Shown: one piece after another, positions 1 through 5,116 of the stretch
How positions within the stretch are numbered: the stretch's first letter is position 1
Layout: every line of letters starts with the position of its first letter
NCBI GenBank assembly: GCA_028687525.1
Contig: JAQTZX010000092.1
Coordinates: 1-6,196 of the forward strand
Length of the DNA stretch: 6,196 nucleotides
Direction of reading: 5' to 3'
DNA from: Candidatus Omnitrophota bacterium
GTDB lineage: Bacteria > Omnitrophota > Gorgyraeia > Gygaellales > Profunditerraquicolaceae
The notes under the pieces: model-generated
Database searches by the model: none
Told to the model about the DNA's origin: nothing
Seen by the model: only the letters and a program-made list of their open reading frames with translations
Position numbers and translations under genes: made by a program

Positions 1-440
1 CCGATGCAGTCCTTTACCGTGGCCGCGGTTGTGAAAATTGCAAGGGGACAGGGTACTACGGAAGAACGGGATTATATGAATTAATGGTTGTTGACGATGA
101 AATCAGGGAATTGATCCTTTCCGACAGCTTCTCCACCGTTTCCCTGCGTGAGAAATCCCGGGAAAAAGGGATGATGCTGCTTAGTGAAGACGGAGTAAAC
201 AAGGCATTGGCAGGAATAACCACCCTTGAAGAAGTGTCCAGGGTTTGTGAGGAGTATGGGGAGGCCGGACAGCGCACCCACGTTGAAACAAAGGTAGAAC
301 CATCCCTGAATATGGATATTTCCGGAGGGAAGCTCTCGGTTCCCGCGGAAGTTGACCTGCAGAGTTCGGACGTGGATGGATATCAGGAACGCATGGCAAG
401 CTGGCTGTCGCGGAAGAAAAGGCAGGTTAATGAAGGTTAA
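1..440 (+). CDS. gspE: Type II secretion / type IV pilus assembly ATPase, GspE/PilB family (C-terminal part)
   Basis: The gene enters from the left edge; the first whole codon is at position 3, and 145 residues are visible before TAA at 438-440. The product is the cytoplasmic hexameric ATPase that powers pseudopilus or pilus assembly by acting on the GspF/PilC platform. The visible part opens with GCENCKGTGYYGRTGLYEL, the second CxxC half of the GspE zinc site followed by the highly conserved GRTG(I/L)YEL block. Then come VVDDEIRELI and a helix-rich end (EDGVNKALAGITTLEEVSRV) that normally closes the family. Walker A/B and the first CxxC lie outside the window. About 60 extra residues follow the usual end: a polar linker, then QERMASWLSRKKRQVNEG. 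The last codons are made of GGTTAA repeat units. GspE versus PilB cannot be decided from this fragment. The family call is very secure. Confidence 0.95.
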   Translation, partial: DAVLYRGRGCENCKGTGYYGRTGLYELMVVDDEIRELILSDSFSTVSLREKSREKGMMLLSEDGVNKALAGITTLEEVSRVCEEYGEAGQRTHVETKVEPSLNMDISGGKLSVPAEVDLQSSDVDGYQERMASWLSRKKRQVNEG

Positions 441-580
441 GGTGAGGTTAAAGAGGGTTAAAGGCGGTTGCTGAAAGCAACTATCTTTAACCTGAAAATT
501 GCTTGATTGTTGTCGTTAACCAATCTTTAACCGCCATTAACCTAATATGTGTTCAACGGCCTCCTTAACCATCATTAACC
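425..580. repeat. Inverted GGTTAA hexamer array, MITE-like, with 18-bp near-perfect ends
   Basis: Four GGTTAA copies on the + strand start at 425, 435, 446 and 456. Six TTAACC copies, the same hexamer on the - strand, start at 487, 516, 527, 537, 565 and 575. Steps are mostly 10-11 bp, one helical turn, with two 28-29 bp jumps. The outermost 18 bp on the left (GGTTAATGAAGGTTAAGG, 425-442) match the reverse complement of 563-580 (GGTTAATGATGGTTAAGG) at 17 of 18 positions. The first two copies lie inside the ATPase coding region and supply its stop codon. The rest fill the 161-bp gap before the GspF gene. It could be a small non-autonomous mobile element, a protein-binding array, or both. I see no convincing flanking target duplication. 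Structure is seen directly; function is unknown. Confidence 0.8.
456..492 (+). other. Stem-loop at the turning point of the GGTTAA array
   Basis: GGTTAAAG (456-463) pairs perfectly with CTTTAACC (485-492). Inside it GGTTGC (466-471) pairs with GCAACT (477-482, one G-U), closing a TGAAA loop at 472-476. A 2x2 internal loop separates the stems. It lies where hexamer orientation flips from + to -. No U-tract follows, so it does not look like an intrinsic terminator. It could shape mRNA between the ATPase and platform genes or form a DNA cruciform. Confidence 0.6.
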
Positions 581-601
581 AAGAATTCTTTAATACCGGC
601 C

Positions 602-1837
602 ATGGCCATATATATATATAAAGCGGTGGACAATCAGGGTAAAACGATAAAGGGCGAGCTGGAGGCCGACAGCGAGATGGATTTGACCTCTCAACTGACC
701 AAATCGGGTTATCTGCCGGTAAGCATCGATCTCAAGTCCAGGGCGGAAGAATCCCGGATATCGTTTATCGAGAATATCCTGAAAAAAACACAGAAAGCGG
801 ATCCCGCCGGTATCGTTATTTTTACCCGCCAGTTTTCCACAATCATCAAAGCGGCTATTCCTATTGTCGAGGGGCTGGGCGTGCTCGCGGAGCAGACGGA
901 AGATCCGGCGCTTAAAAAAGCGCTGTATCAGATTACCCGTGATGTTGAAGGAGGCATGAGCCTTTCACAGTCGATGTCCCGTCATCCGGGCGTTTTTTCC
1001 GACCTCTACGTCAATACCGTATTGGCGGGAGAAAGCGCGGGTGTCCTGGATAAAGTGCTCATGCGTCTCTCCCAGATGCTCGAGGATGATTATGAGACCC
1101 GGAAGAATATCATGTCGGCCCTGCAATATCCGGCCATGGTAGTGGTTGCGTTGATCATCGCGGTGGTGGTTTTGTCCGTTTTTGTGGTGCCGCAATTTTC
1201 CCGTATTTACACGGACGCAAAAATGTCTTTGCCTTTACCGACCCAGATCATGATTCTGATCAGTAAGATTCTTAGGGGATACTGGTATGCCGTTCTGCCC
1301 GCGGCGGGAGGAATATTTCTTCTTTTTCAGTGGGTTATTAATACTCCTCAAGGAAGGATTGTATGGGATACTTTTAAATTCAAGGTTCCCGTTTTTGGAA
1401 AGGTGTATACCAAAATCACCATGCTCCGTTTTGCTTCTATGCTAAGCGTATTGTATCAGGCCGGTTTACCGGTGCTCAAGACCCTTGATATAGTCGGCTC
1501 GACCATAGGCAATAAAGTGCTTTCCATAGAAATAGGTAAAATCAAACAGGATGTTGCCGAAGGGAAAGGCATTTCCGGCGGGGTTTTGAACAGTAAATTT
1601 TTTCCCCGGCTGGTCGGATACATGATATCGATCGGGGAAAAAAGCGGCGCCCTGTCTTTGATGCTTGATTCCTTGTGCGAGTATTTCGGGCTGGAAGTAA
1701 AAAGCGCGATGAAGAACTTGACCACCATGATCGAACCGATTATGACCGCTGTGCTCGGTATCTCGGTCATGGGAATGGCTCTGGCGATATTCCTGCCTCT
1801 CTGGAGCCTTATTCAGGTGTTTAAAGGAGGGGGATAA
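602..1837 (+). CDS. gspF: Type II secretion / type IV pilus inner-membrane platform protein, GspF/PilC family
   Basis: This 411-residue polytopic inner-membrane protein couples the GspE-type ATPase to pseudopilin or pilin assembly. The N-terminus YIYKAVDNQGKTIKGELEAD is the typical GspF leader segment. Two T2SSF repeats follow: about residues 70-195 (FTRQFSTIIKAAIPIVEGL start, GESAG at 143-147) and about 275-400 (LRFASMLSVLYQAGLPVLKTL, then GEKSGAL at 345-351). Membrane segments lie at about 177-199, 228-246 and 379-407, the standard three. Length is normal for the family. ATG at 602 is the only standard start before the in-frame stop at 566-568 and gives the expected N-terminus. No clear Shine-Dalgarno precedes it; the GGTTAA array ends 21 bp upstream. 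The PilC name is equally possible because this family alone does not separate secretion from pilus systems. Confidence 0.96.
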   Translation: MAIYIYKAVDNQGKTIKGELEADSEMDLTSQLTKSGYLPVSIDLKSRAEESRISFIENILKKTQKADPAGIVIFTRQFSTIIKAAIPIVEGLGVLAEQTEDPALKKALYQITRDVEGGMSLSQSMSRHPGVFSDLYVNTVLAGESAGVLDKVLMRLSQMLEDDYETRKNIMSALQYPAMVVVALIIAVVVLSVFVVPQFSRIYTDAKMSLPLPTQIMILISKILRGYWYAVLPAAGGIFLLFQWVINTPQGRIVWDTFKFKVPVFGKVYTKITMLRFASMLSVLYQAGLPVLKTLDIVGSTIGNKVLSIEIGKIKQDVAEGKGISGGVLNSKFFPRLVGYMISIGEKSGALSLMLDSLCEYFGLEVKSAMKNLTTMIEPIMTAVLGISVMGMALAIFLPLWSLIQVFKGGG

Positions 1838-1840
1838 TCT

Positions 1841-2662
1841 ATGACAGCAGTTGTTCTTATTGTGGTGGTTGTCGTGTTCACATCCTACGTGGCCTGGAGT
1901 AATATGCGGTGGAAAATGAAACTCGCCAAAAAGACCAAACAGATCAAAGAAACCGAGGCCCAGGTTGTTCACATGGAGAAAATGGCCTCTTTAGGTACGC
2001 TTGCCGCGGGAATAGCTCACGAGATAAACAATCCGTTGAGTTTTTTGATAAGCAACCTGGAATGTATCCGGGACTATTTTAATTCCGTCCCGGAAGGGCC
2101 GCGGGGAGTGGACTCCCCTGTCCCCCCCGAGGAAGTGCGGGCCATGGTTACCGAGTCTCTGATCGGCGCCATGCGTATAAAACGGATCGTTTCCGATCTG
2201 CGGTTGTTTTCCCGGCGGGGAGAACCGAAGATGGTCCTGGTCGATCCGAATCAGATCCTGGAATCGGTATTGGCGATCGTCTGGAATGAAATGAAGAGCA
2301 AGGTCGTTTTTAACAAAGACTACCAGTCGAAAACCGCTTTGATGGCCGAGCCGACACAATTATCCCAGGTTTTTCTGAACCTTTTGATAAATGCCGGCCA
2401 GGCTGTTCAGGATAAGGGGGTTATCGGCCTGTTCACCTTTGAAGACGGGAAAAATGTTTTTATAAAGATATCCGACACCGGATGCGGCATTCCCGATGAT
2501 GTGAAGCCGCGGATCTTCGACCCGTTTTTTTCCACTAAAAAAAGCACTGGACTCGGGCTTTCGGTCAGTTATAATATTATAAAAAAACACGGGGGAGACA
2601 TATCCGTGGAAAGTAAACCGGGCGTTGGTACGACCTTTACGGTTCGTCTGCCCAAACAATAA
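1841..2662 (+). CDS. Membrane-tethered sensor histidine kinase without a periplasmic sensor domain
   Basis: The product has 273 residues. Residues 2-20 form one hydrophobic helix (AVVLIVVVVVFTSYVAW), followed by a basic, coiled-coil-like stretch (about 22-48). The phosphorylation helix carries H60 in AAGIAHEINNPLSFL, as in NtrB/ZraS-type kinases. The ATPase domain shows the N-box (N180 and N184 in FLNLLINAGQAV), G1 (DTGCG, 212-216), F-box (FDPFF, 226-230) and G2 (GLGLS, 237-241), and ends in GGDISVESKPGVGTTFTVRLP. All catalytic residues are present, so it should be active. There is no PAS, HAMP or extracytoplasmic domain, so the signal must come through the membrane helix or a partner. AAAGGAGG (1823-1830) lies in the end of the platform gene, only 3 bp separate the two genes, and co-expression is likely. 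The receiver at 3420-3983 is the obvious partner candidate. Confidence 0.95.
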   Translation: MTAVVLIVVVVVFTSYVAWSNMRWKMKLAKKTKQIKETEAQVVHMEKMASLGTLAAGIAHEINNPLSFLISNLECIRDYFNSVPEGPRGVDSPVPPEEVRAMVTESLIGAMRIKRIVSDLRLFSRRGEPKMVLVDPNQILESVLAIVWNEMKSKVVFNKDYQSKTALMAEPTQLSQVFLNLLINAGQAVQDKGVIGLFTFEDGKNVFIKISDTGCGIPDDVKPRIFDPFFSTKKSTGLGLSVSYNIIKKHGGDISVESKPGVGTTFTVRLPKQ

Positions 2663-2679
2663 GAAGGAGGCGTTTCGAG

Positions 2680-2886
2680 ATGAAAAAAGTCTATAATTTC
2701 GGAGACGATCTGTTTTTGGCGGCAGCGTTCGTGACGTTCGCTGTCGGAGGTGTTTCCCGTTTGCTTGAGATTAATTCTTTCTGGTGGGGCATTACGCCGC
2801 ATAATTTGATTTCTTTGTCGATGATGAGCCTTGTATTCAGCATCGCGCTGAGCCTGTATGATATCGCGAATAGCGGAAAAAAATGA
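2680..2886 (+). CDS. Small two-TM membrane protein of unknown function
   Basis: I do not recognise this 68-residue protein. It has a short charged start (MKKVYNFGDD), a hydrophobic segment at about 11-28, a short loop with a WWG motif (residues 35-37) and a second hydrophobic segment at about 42-61, ending in a basic tail (NSGKK). Both ends would lie on the same face, probably cytoplasmic because both carry lysines. It is very likely real: a strong AAGGAGG Shine-Dalgarno (2664-2670) sits 9 nt before ATG, and only 17 bp separate it from the kinase stop. Because the kinase has a single TM helix and no sensor domain, this protein could be its membrane partner or signal input. That is inference from gene order and architecture only. 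Confidence 0.82.
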   Translation: MKKVYNFGDDLFLAAAFVTFAVGGVSRLLEINSFWWGITPHNLISLSMMSLVFSIALSLYDIANSGKK

Positions 2887-2903
2887 AGCTCCGCGGGCTA
2901 ACC

Positions 2904-3007
2904 CTTCGGCAATGCGCAGGGGCGGCGACTGCGGTTTCCGGAGCGGAATACTGAACGAAGCCTGTATTCTTCGCTCTATGAAGGGCGCGGTTTTGGGGCC
3001 GCCGAAG
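2904..3007 (+). other. Candidate structured RNA leader upstream of the PilZ gene
   Basis: The 163-bp gap between the small membrane gene and the PilZ gene has no ORF I would accept, but it folds well by eye. CTTCGGC (2904-2910) pairs with GCCGAAG (3001-3007) as a closing helix. Inside it CGCAG (2915-2919) pairs with CTGCG (2929-2933). GAGCG plus GAATAC (2941-2951) pairs with GTATTC plus CGCTC (2964-2976), 11 pairs with a TT bulge and a 12-nt loop. This gives a three-way-junction shape ending 42 nt before the PilZ start. It does not match the GEMM c-di-GMP riboswitch core as I know it. GC-rich sequence can pair by chance, so confidence is low. Confidence 0.3.
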
Positions 3008-3049
3008 TATAAATAAAATCCGGGCTCTATAGCGGTTGGGGGGACAGCC

Positions 3050-3427
3050 GTGGGTATTGATGATAGAAGAAAGTATAAACGCGCGTTCGTAAAGATCCGG
3101 GTGGAATGCCGGGGCCGCAGGTTCTGGCAGTACGTGGAGACCAAGGATCTTTCGGCGGGAGGCATGTTTCTTGCCACCGATAAAGTTGATGAGCCGCAGA
3201 CCAGGCTGGAGATAATTTTCGAATTTGAAAAAGGCGGGGAGAAGAAGTTTGTTTATGCCGAGGGAATAGTGGTATGGACCCGTCCGCAGATGCTGGGGGA
3301 TGGCCGGGGAGAAGGGGATGCCCTGCCTGCCGGCATGGGGATCATGTTTACTAAGCTTAATCCTTCGACCGCCAAGGGGTCTCTCGAAAGTTATATCAAG
3401 GAACTTGAGGGGAAAGAAGATGCGTAA
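3050..3427 (+). CDS. PilZ-domain protein, probable c-di-GMP receptor
   Basis: A 125-residue single-domain PilZ protein. Both halves of the c-di-GMP motif are intact: RxxxR at R7-R11 (RKYKR) and DxSxxG at 33-38 (DLSAGG). A beta-barrel-like body follows with the usual end (GMGIMFTKLNPSTAKGSLESYI). Stand-alone PilZ proteins commonly act as c-di-GMP-dependent adaptors for pilus, secretion or motility machines. The GTG start at 3050 is chosen because GGGGGGA (3038-3044) sits 5 nt upstream and the PilZ N-terminus begins at once. The 3' end overlaps the response regulator by 8 bp, indicating translational coupling. A second PilZ domain occurs in the protein at 4124-4957. Confidence 0.93.
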   Translation: MGIDDRRKYKRAFVKIRVECRGRRFWQYVETKDLSAGGMFLATDKVDEPQTRLEIIFEFEKGGEKKFVYAEGIVVWTRPQMLGDGRGEGDALPAGMGIMFTKLNPSTAKGSLESYIKELEGKEDA

Positions 3428-3983
3428 ACACGTTGTTTTGATAGTTGACGACGAGGAGCATATACTGGCCGCCTTGAGCCGGGTATTGCGCGCGGAAGAC
3501 CGGGAGATAGTCCTTGCGGCGAATGTCCTGGATGGTTTGGAGAAGATGAAGTCTACCGGAGCCGACCTGGTTATTTCGGATAATAAACTTCCGGACGGCA
3601 GCGGCATTGATTTTTTAGTGAAGATCAGGCAGTTGTATCCGGATACTATCCGTATTTTGATAACCGGGTACCCGGATCTTGAATCCGCTATCAGTGCGAT
3701 CAATAAAGGGCAGGTATACCGGTTTATTCCCAAGCCCTGGGAAAACGATGAATTGAAACTGACCGTGAAGCAGGCGCTTGATTACGGCGCTATCCTGCGG
3801 GATAACCGTGTTCTTTTGAACATAGCGAAACATCAGGCCGACTTGCTGCGGGGACTGGGGAAAAAATATCCGGCCGCGGCGGAGGATGGGGGATTCGATA
3901 CGATGGGAAGGTATATTATAAATGAAAAGAAGGTTTCGGAGACCGTGGAGGAATTCCTGAAACAATATTATTCAAAGGATTAG
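3420..3983 (+). CDS. Receiver-domain response regulator without a recognisable output domain
   Basis: A 187-residue protein. The receiver occupies about residues 3-120: acidic pair D10/D11 (LIVDDEEH), phospho-acceptor D54 (SDNKLPDGSG), T82 (ILITGYPD) and K105 in YRFIPKPWENDEL. All key residues are present. The receiver looks like those of RpfG/HD-GYP-type regulators, but no HD-GYP, GGDEF or DNA-binding domain follows. Instead there is a roughly 65-residue tail, part helical (ALDYGAILRDNRVLLNIAKHQADLL) and ending in VSETVEEFLKQYYSKD. ATG at 3420 is used because GAGGGG (3407-3412) lies 7 nt upstream and it overlaps the PilZ stop by 8 bp; an in-frame start at 3300 would add unrelated residues from inside the PilZ gene. 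It likely signals by protein contact. The kinase at 1841-2662 is the likely donor, and the coupled PilZ protein is a plausible partner. Confidence 0.93.
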   Translation: MRKHVVLIVDDEEHILAALSRVLRAEDREIVLAANVLDGLEKMKSTGADLVISDNKLPDGSGIDFLVKIRQLYPDTIRILITGYPDLESAISAINKGQVYRFIPKPWENDELKLTVKQALDYGAILRDNRVLLNIAKHQADLLRGLGKKYPAAAEDGGFDTMGRYIINEKKVSETVEEFLKQYYSKD

Positions 3984-4106
3984 CAGTCTGATGAAAAAGC
4001 CTGCCTGCCGGCAGGCAGGATCTGCTGCGTTGCGTGCGTCGTTCCTTTGTGCGGCGTACACATTCGTAGTGTAACGGCACAGATGATATTTTTGGGACAG
4101 GCTGTT
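3982..4106. repeat. Dispersed imperfect-palindrome element between the receiver and MshEN-PilZ genes
   Basis: This begins within the receiver stop codon. The left end (AGCAGTCTGATGAAAAAG, 3982-3999) resembles the reverse complement of the right end (AACAGCCTGTCCCAAAAA, from 4106 back to 4089), 11 of 18 positions identical. Between them lie a 20-bp perfect palindrome (4000-4019), a CTGCTGCGTTGCGTGCGTCG tract, and a hairpin at 4049-4080 (GTGC/GCAC, CG/CG and TACAC/GTGTA around ATTCGTA, with small bulges). From memory, the pattern of AACAGCCTG ends, ctgctgcgttg and a gcggcgtac hairpin belongs to a repeat family scattered between genes in several bacterial groups. I cannot verify that here. No coding potential is seen. 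Confidence 0.6.
4000..4019. repeat. 20-bp perfect palindrome CCTGCCTGCCGGCAGGCAGG
   Basis: It is perfectly self-complementary about the 4009/4010 junction and built from CCTG/CAGG units. It lies near the left end of the dispersed element, 16 bp after the receiver stop. I recall similar CCTGCCGGCAGG palindromes as frequent in genomes of uncultured bacteria such as Omnitrophota and Patescibacteria; that is unverified recall. Confidence 0.85.
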
Positions 4107-4123
4107 GGTCCCCGGGGGATAGC

Positions 4124-4957
4124 GTGGATGATTTAATCGTAAGGCTGGTACAGGATAAATGGGTGGAACCTGCGGATCTGGCGGCGGCCAAACAGGAAGC
4201 CGTCCGTTTTGGAAAATCTTTATGGACCGCGTTTATCAAGCTGGGATATCTTTCCGAAGAGGATATTGCGGTATTTTTTTCTACCCTGAGCAATATACCG
4301 TACGTGAAAGTTTCCGATTACGAGATCAGCCCCGAGGTTTTGTCTCTGGCGGATGAGGTTTTTTACCGGACGAACCTTGCCATTCCGGTGTTTAAGATAC
4401 GGAATGTCCTGTTTGTGGCCTGTGCAAACCCTTTGGATACAGGCCTGATCGATAATTTGAATCAGATAAGCAATTGCGATATTGAGCCGTTGTTGGCTTC
4501 GGCTAATTCCATAACCGGCGCGCTCAATTATTATTACGGCCCCCCGCAGAAAGATTTTGAGATAGAAAAATTCATGATCAAGCGGAATACTTTGAAGGGG
4601 CTTGCTTTTTGGAGGGAATCCGAACGCCTGCGTTTGGAAGTCCCTTTGCGTATCATGATTGATGATCAGTCGCTTGTTTTGCACCACGCTCCGGTTATCG
4701 ATTGCCGCACTACCAATATTTCCCGCAACGGCAGTGCGGTGGGCGCCCAGGTGTTTTTATTCCTGCCTAAAGGAGTTTATGTTTCTCTGGAGTTTAAACT
4801 TGAAGGAGCGCTTGGCGCGGAGCCGCGGATAATCAAAGCGAAAGGCGAAATTGTGCATTCTCACATGGAAAAAGGCCAGCGCTATTTCCTGGGAATAAAG
4901 TTGATCGGCGCGGCTAATAATGAAGTGCAGGATCTTATCGGTTTAAGCGAAAAATAA
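4124..4957 (+). CDS. MshEN (GspE N-terminal) domain fused to PilZ, no ATPase domain
   Basis: A 277-residue soluble protein with two domains. Residues about 15-140 match the GspE/MshE N-terminal (T2SSE_N/MshEN) family: RFGKSLWTAFIKLGYLSEED (28-47) resembles the RLGxxL...G c-di-GMP motif, and LAIPVFKIRNVLFVACANP (85-103), then SNCDIEPLLAS and ITGALNYYYG (130-139) follow the usual order. Residues about 163-275 form a PilZ domain: arginines R164, R168 and R170 before VPLRI, and NxSxxG at 198-203 (NISRNG). The spacing of the first PilZ arginine motif is ambiguous, so ligand binding there is less certain than for the protein at 3050-3427. MshEN normally sits in front of the secretion ATPase; here there are no Walker motifs. 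The GTG start follows GGGGGA (4114-4119) closely, and no other start fits. It is probably a c-di-GMP-responsive regulator of the neighbouring motor. Confidence 0.88.
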   Translation: MDDLIVRLVQDKWVEPADLAAAKQEAVRFGKSLWTAFIKLGYLSEEDIAVFFSTLSNIPYVKVSDYEISPEVLSLADEVFYRTNLAIPVFKIRNVLFVACANPLDTGLIDNLNQISNCDIEPLLASANSITGALNYYYGPPQKDFEIEKFMIKRNTLKGLAFWRESERLRLEVPLRIMIDDQSLVLHHAPVIDCRTTNISRNGSAVGAQVFLFLPKGVYVSLEFKLEGALGAEPRIIKAKGEIVHSHMEKGQRYFLGIKLIGAANNEVQDLIGLSEK

Positions 4958-4964
4958 AGAGGAC

Positions 4965-5065
4965 AAAAAAAGGGACGGCAAAAAAAAGGGGACGGTTCTA
5001 TTTTTTAGACTAAATAAAACAAAAAATAGAACCGTCCCCTTTTTTTTGAACCGCCTCCCCTTTTT
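4965..5065. repeat. Nested REP-like palindrome (GGGGACGGTTCTA family)
   Basis: The core is a perfect inverted repeat: 4979-5006 pairs with 5021-5048 over 28 bp around a 14-nt loop (AGACTAAATAAAAC). Each arm reads A8, GGGGACGGTTCTA, T6 or its complement. Decayed partial copies sit outside: AAAAAAAGGGACGG (4965-4978) on the left and GAACCGCCTCCCCTTTTT (5048-5065) on the right. I recall GGGGACGGTTC-type palindromes as REP elements, some tied to REP-associated tyrosine transposases, in several bacterial groups; this is unverified. No transposase is present here, so this copy would be passive. Confidence 0.85.
4980..5047. terminator. Probable bidirectional intrinsic terminator
   Basis: The REP core would form a very stable hairpin in RNA, with eight T after the right arm (5040-5047) and eight A before the left arm (4980-4987), so either strand ends a GC-containing stem in a U-tract. 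It lies 22 bp past the MshEN-PilZ stop and before a new promoter, exactly where transcripts should end. The GC part of the stem is only moderate, and the function is inferred from shape and position. Confidence 0.65.
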
Positions 5066-5076
5066 AAAAATAATTA

Positions 5077-5105
5077 TTGACAGGTTGTGTTAAGTGTAAT
5101 AAAAT
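5077..5105 (+). promoter_or_regulatory. Sigma70-type promoter, TTGACA-17 bp-TAAAAT
   Basis: The -35 TTGACA (5077-5082) is a perfect consensus. The -10 TAAAAT (5100-5105) matches 5 of 6, with the optimal 17-bp spacer, and lies in AT-rich sequence. Transcription should begin near 5112 and read the BldC-like gene, the lipoprotein gene and beyond. It directly follows the terminator-like palindrome. Confidence 0.82.
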
Positions 5106-5116
5106 ACCACTAAATA

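Noticed and set aside
456..492. Intrinsic terminator between the ATPase and platform genes
   Set aside because: The hairpin is good but is not followed by a U-tract, and the platform gene beyond has no obvious promoter of its own.
425..580. CRISPR array or telomere-type repeat
   Set aside because: Units are only 6 bp, change orientation, and have no spacers of regular size. This is neither a CRISPR array nor a tandem telomeric tract.
411..585. Target-site duplication AAGAA flanking the GGTTAA element
   Set aside because: AAGAA occurs at 414-418 and 581-585, but the left copy is not flush with the element end and the word is common in AT-rich sequence.
1466..1972. 168-codon - strand frame opposite the platform and kinase genes
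   Set aside because: His/Phe-rich shadow of conserved + strand genes, with no motif of its own.
2904..3007. GEMM (c-di-GMP-I) riboswitch upstream of the PilZ gene
   Set aside because: TGCGCAGGGGC slightly recalls the GEMM core, but the expected conserved segments around GACGCAAAGCC are missing. Kept only as an unassigned structured candidate.
3300..3419. Extended receiver N-terminus from an upstream ATG at 3300
   Set aside because: The extra 40 residues are a shifted reading of PilZ coding sequence. The receiver fold begins at MRKHVVLIVDDEEH, with a good ribosome site before 3420.
2837..3733. 298-codon open frame on the - strand across the PilZ and receiver genes
   Set aside because: It is antisense to two genes with clear domain motifs and overlapping coupled starts. 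Its translation is Ser/Arg/Pro-rich with no recognisable domain.
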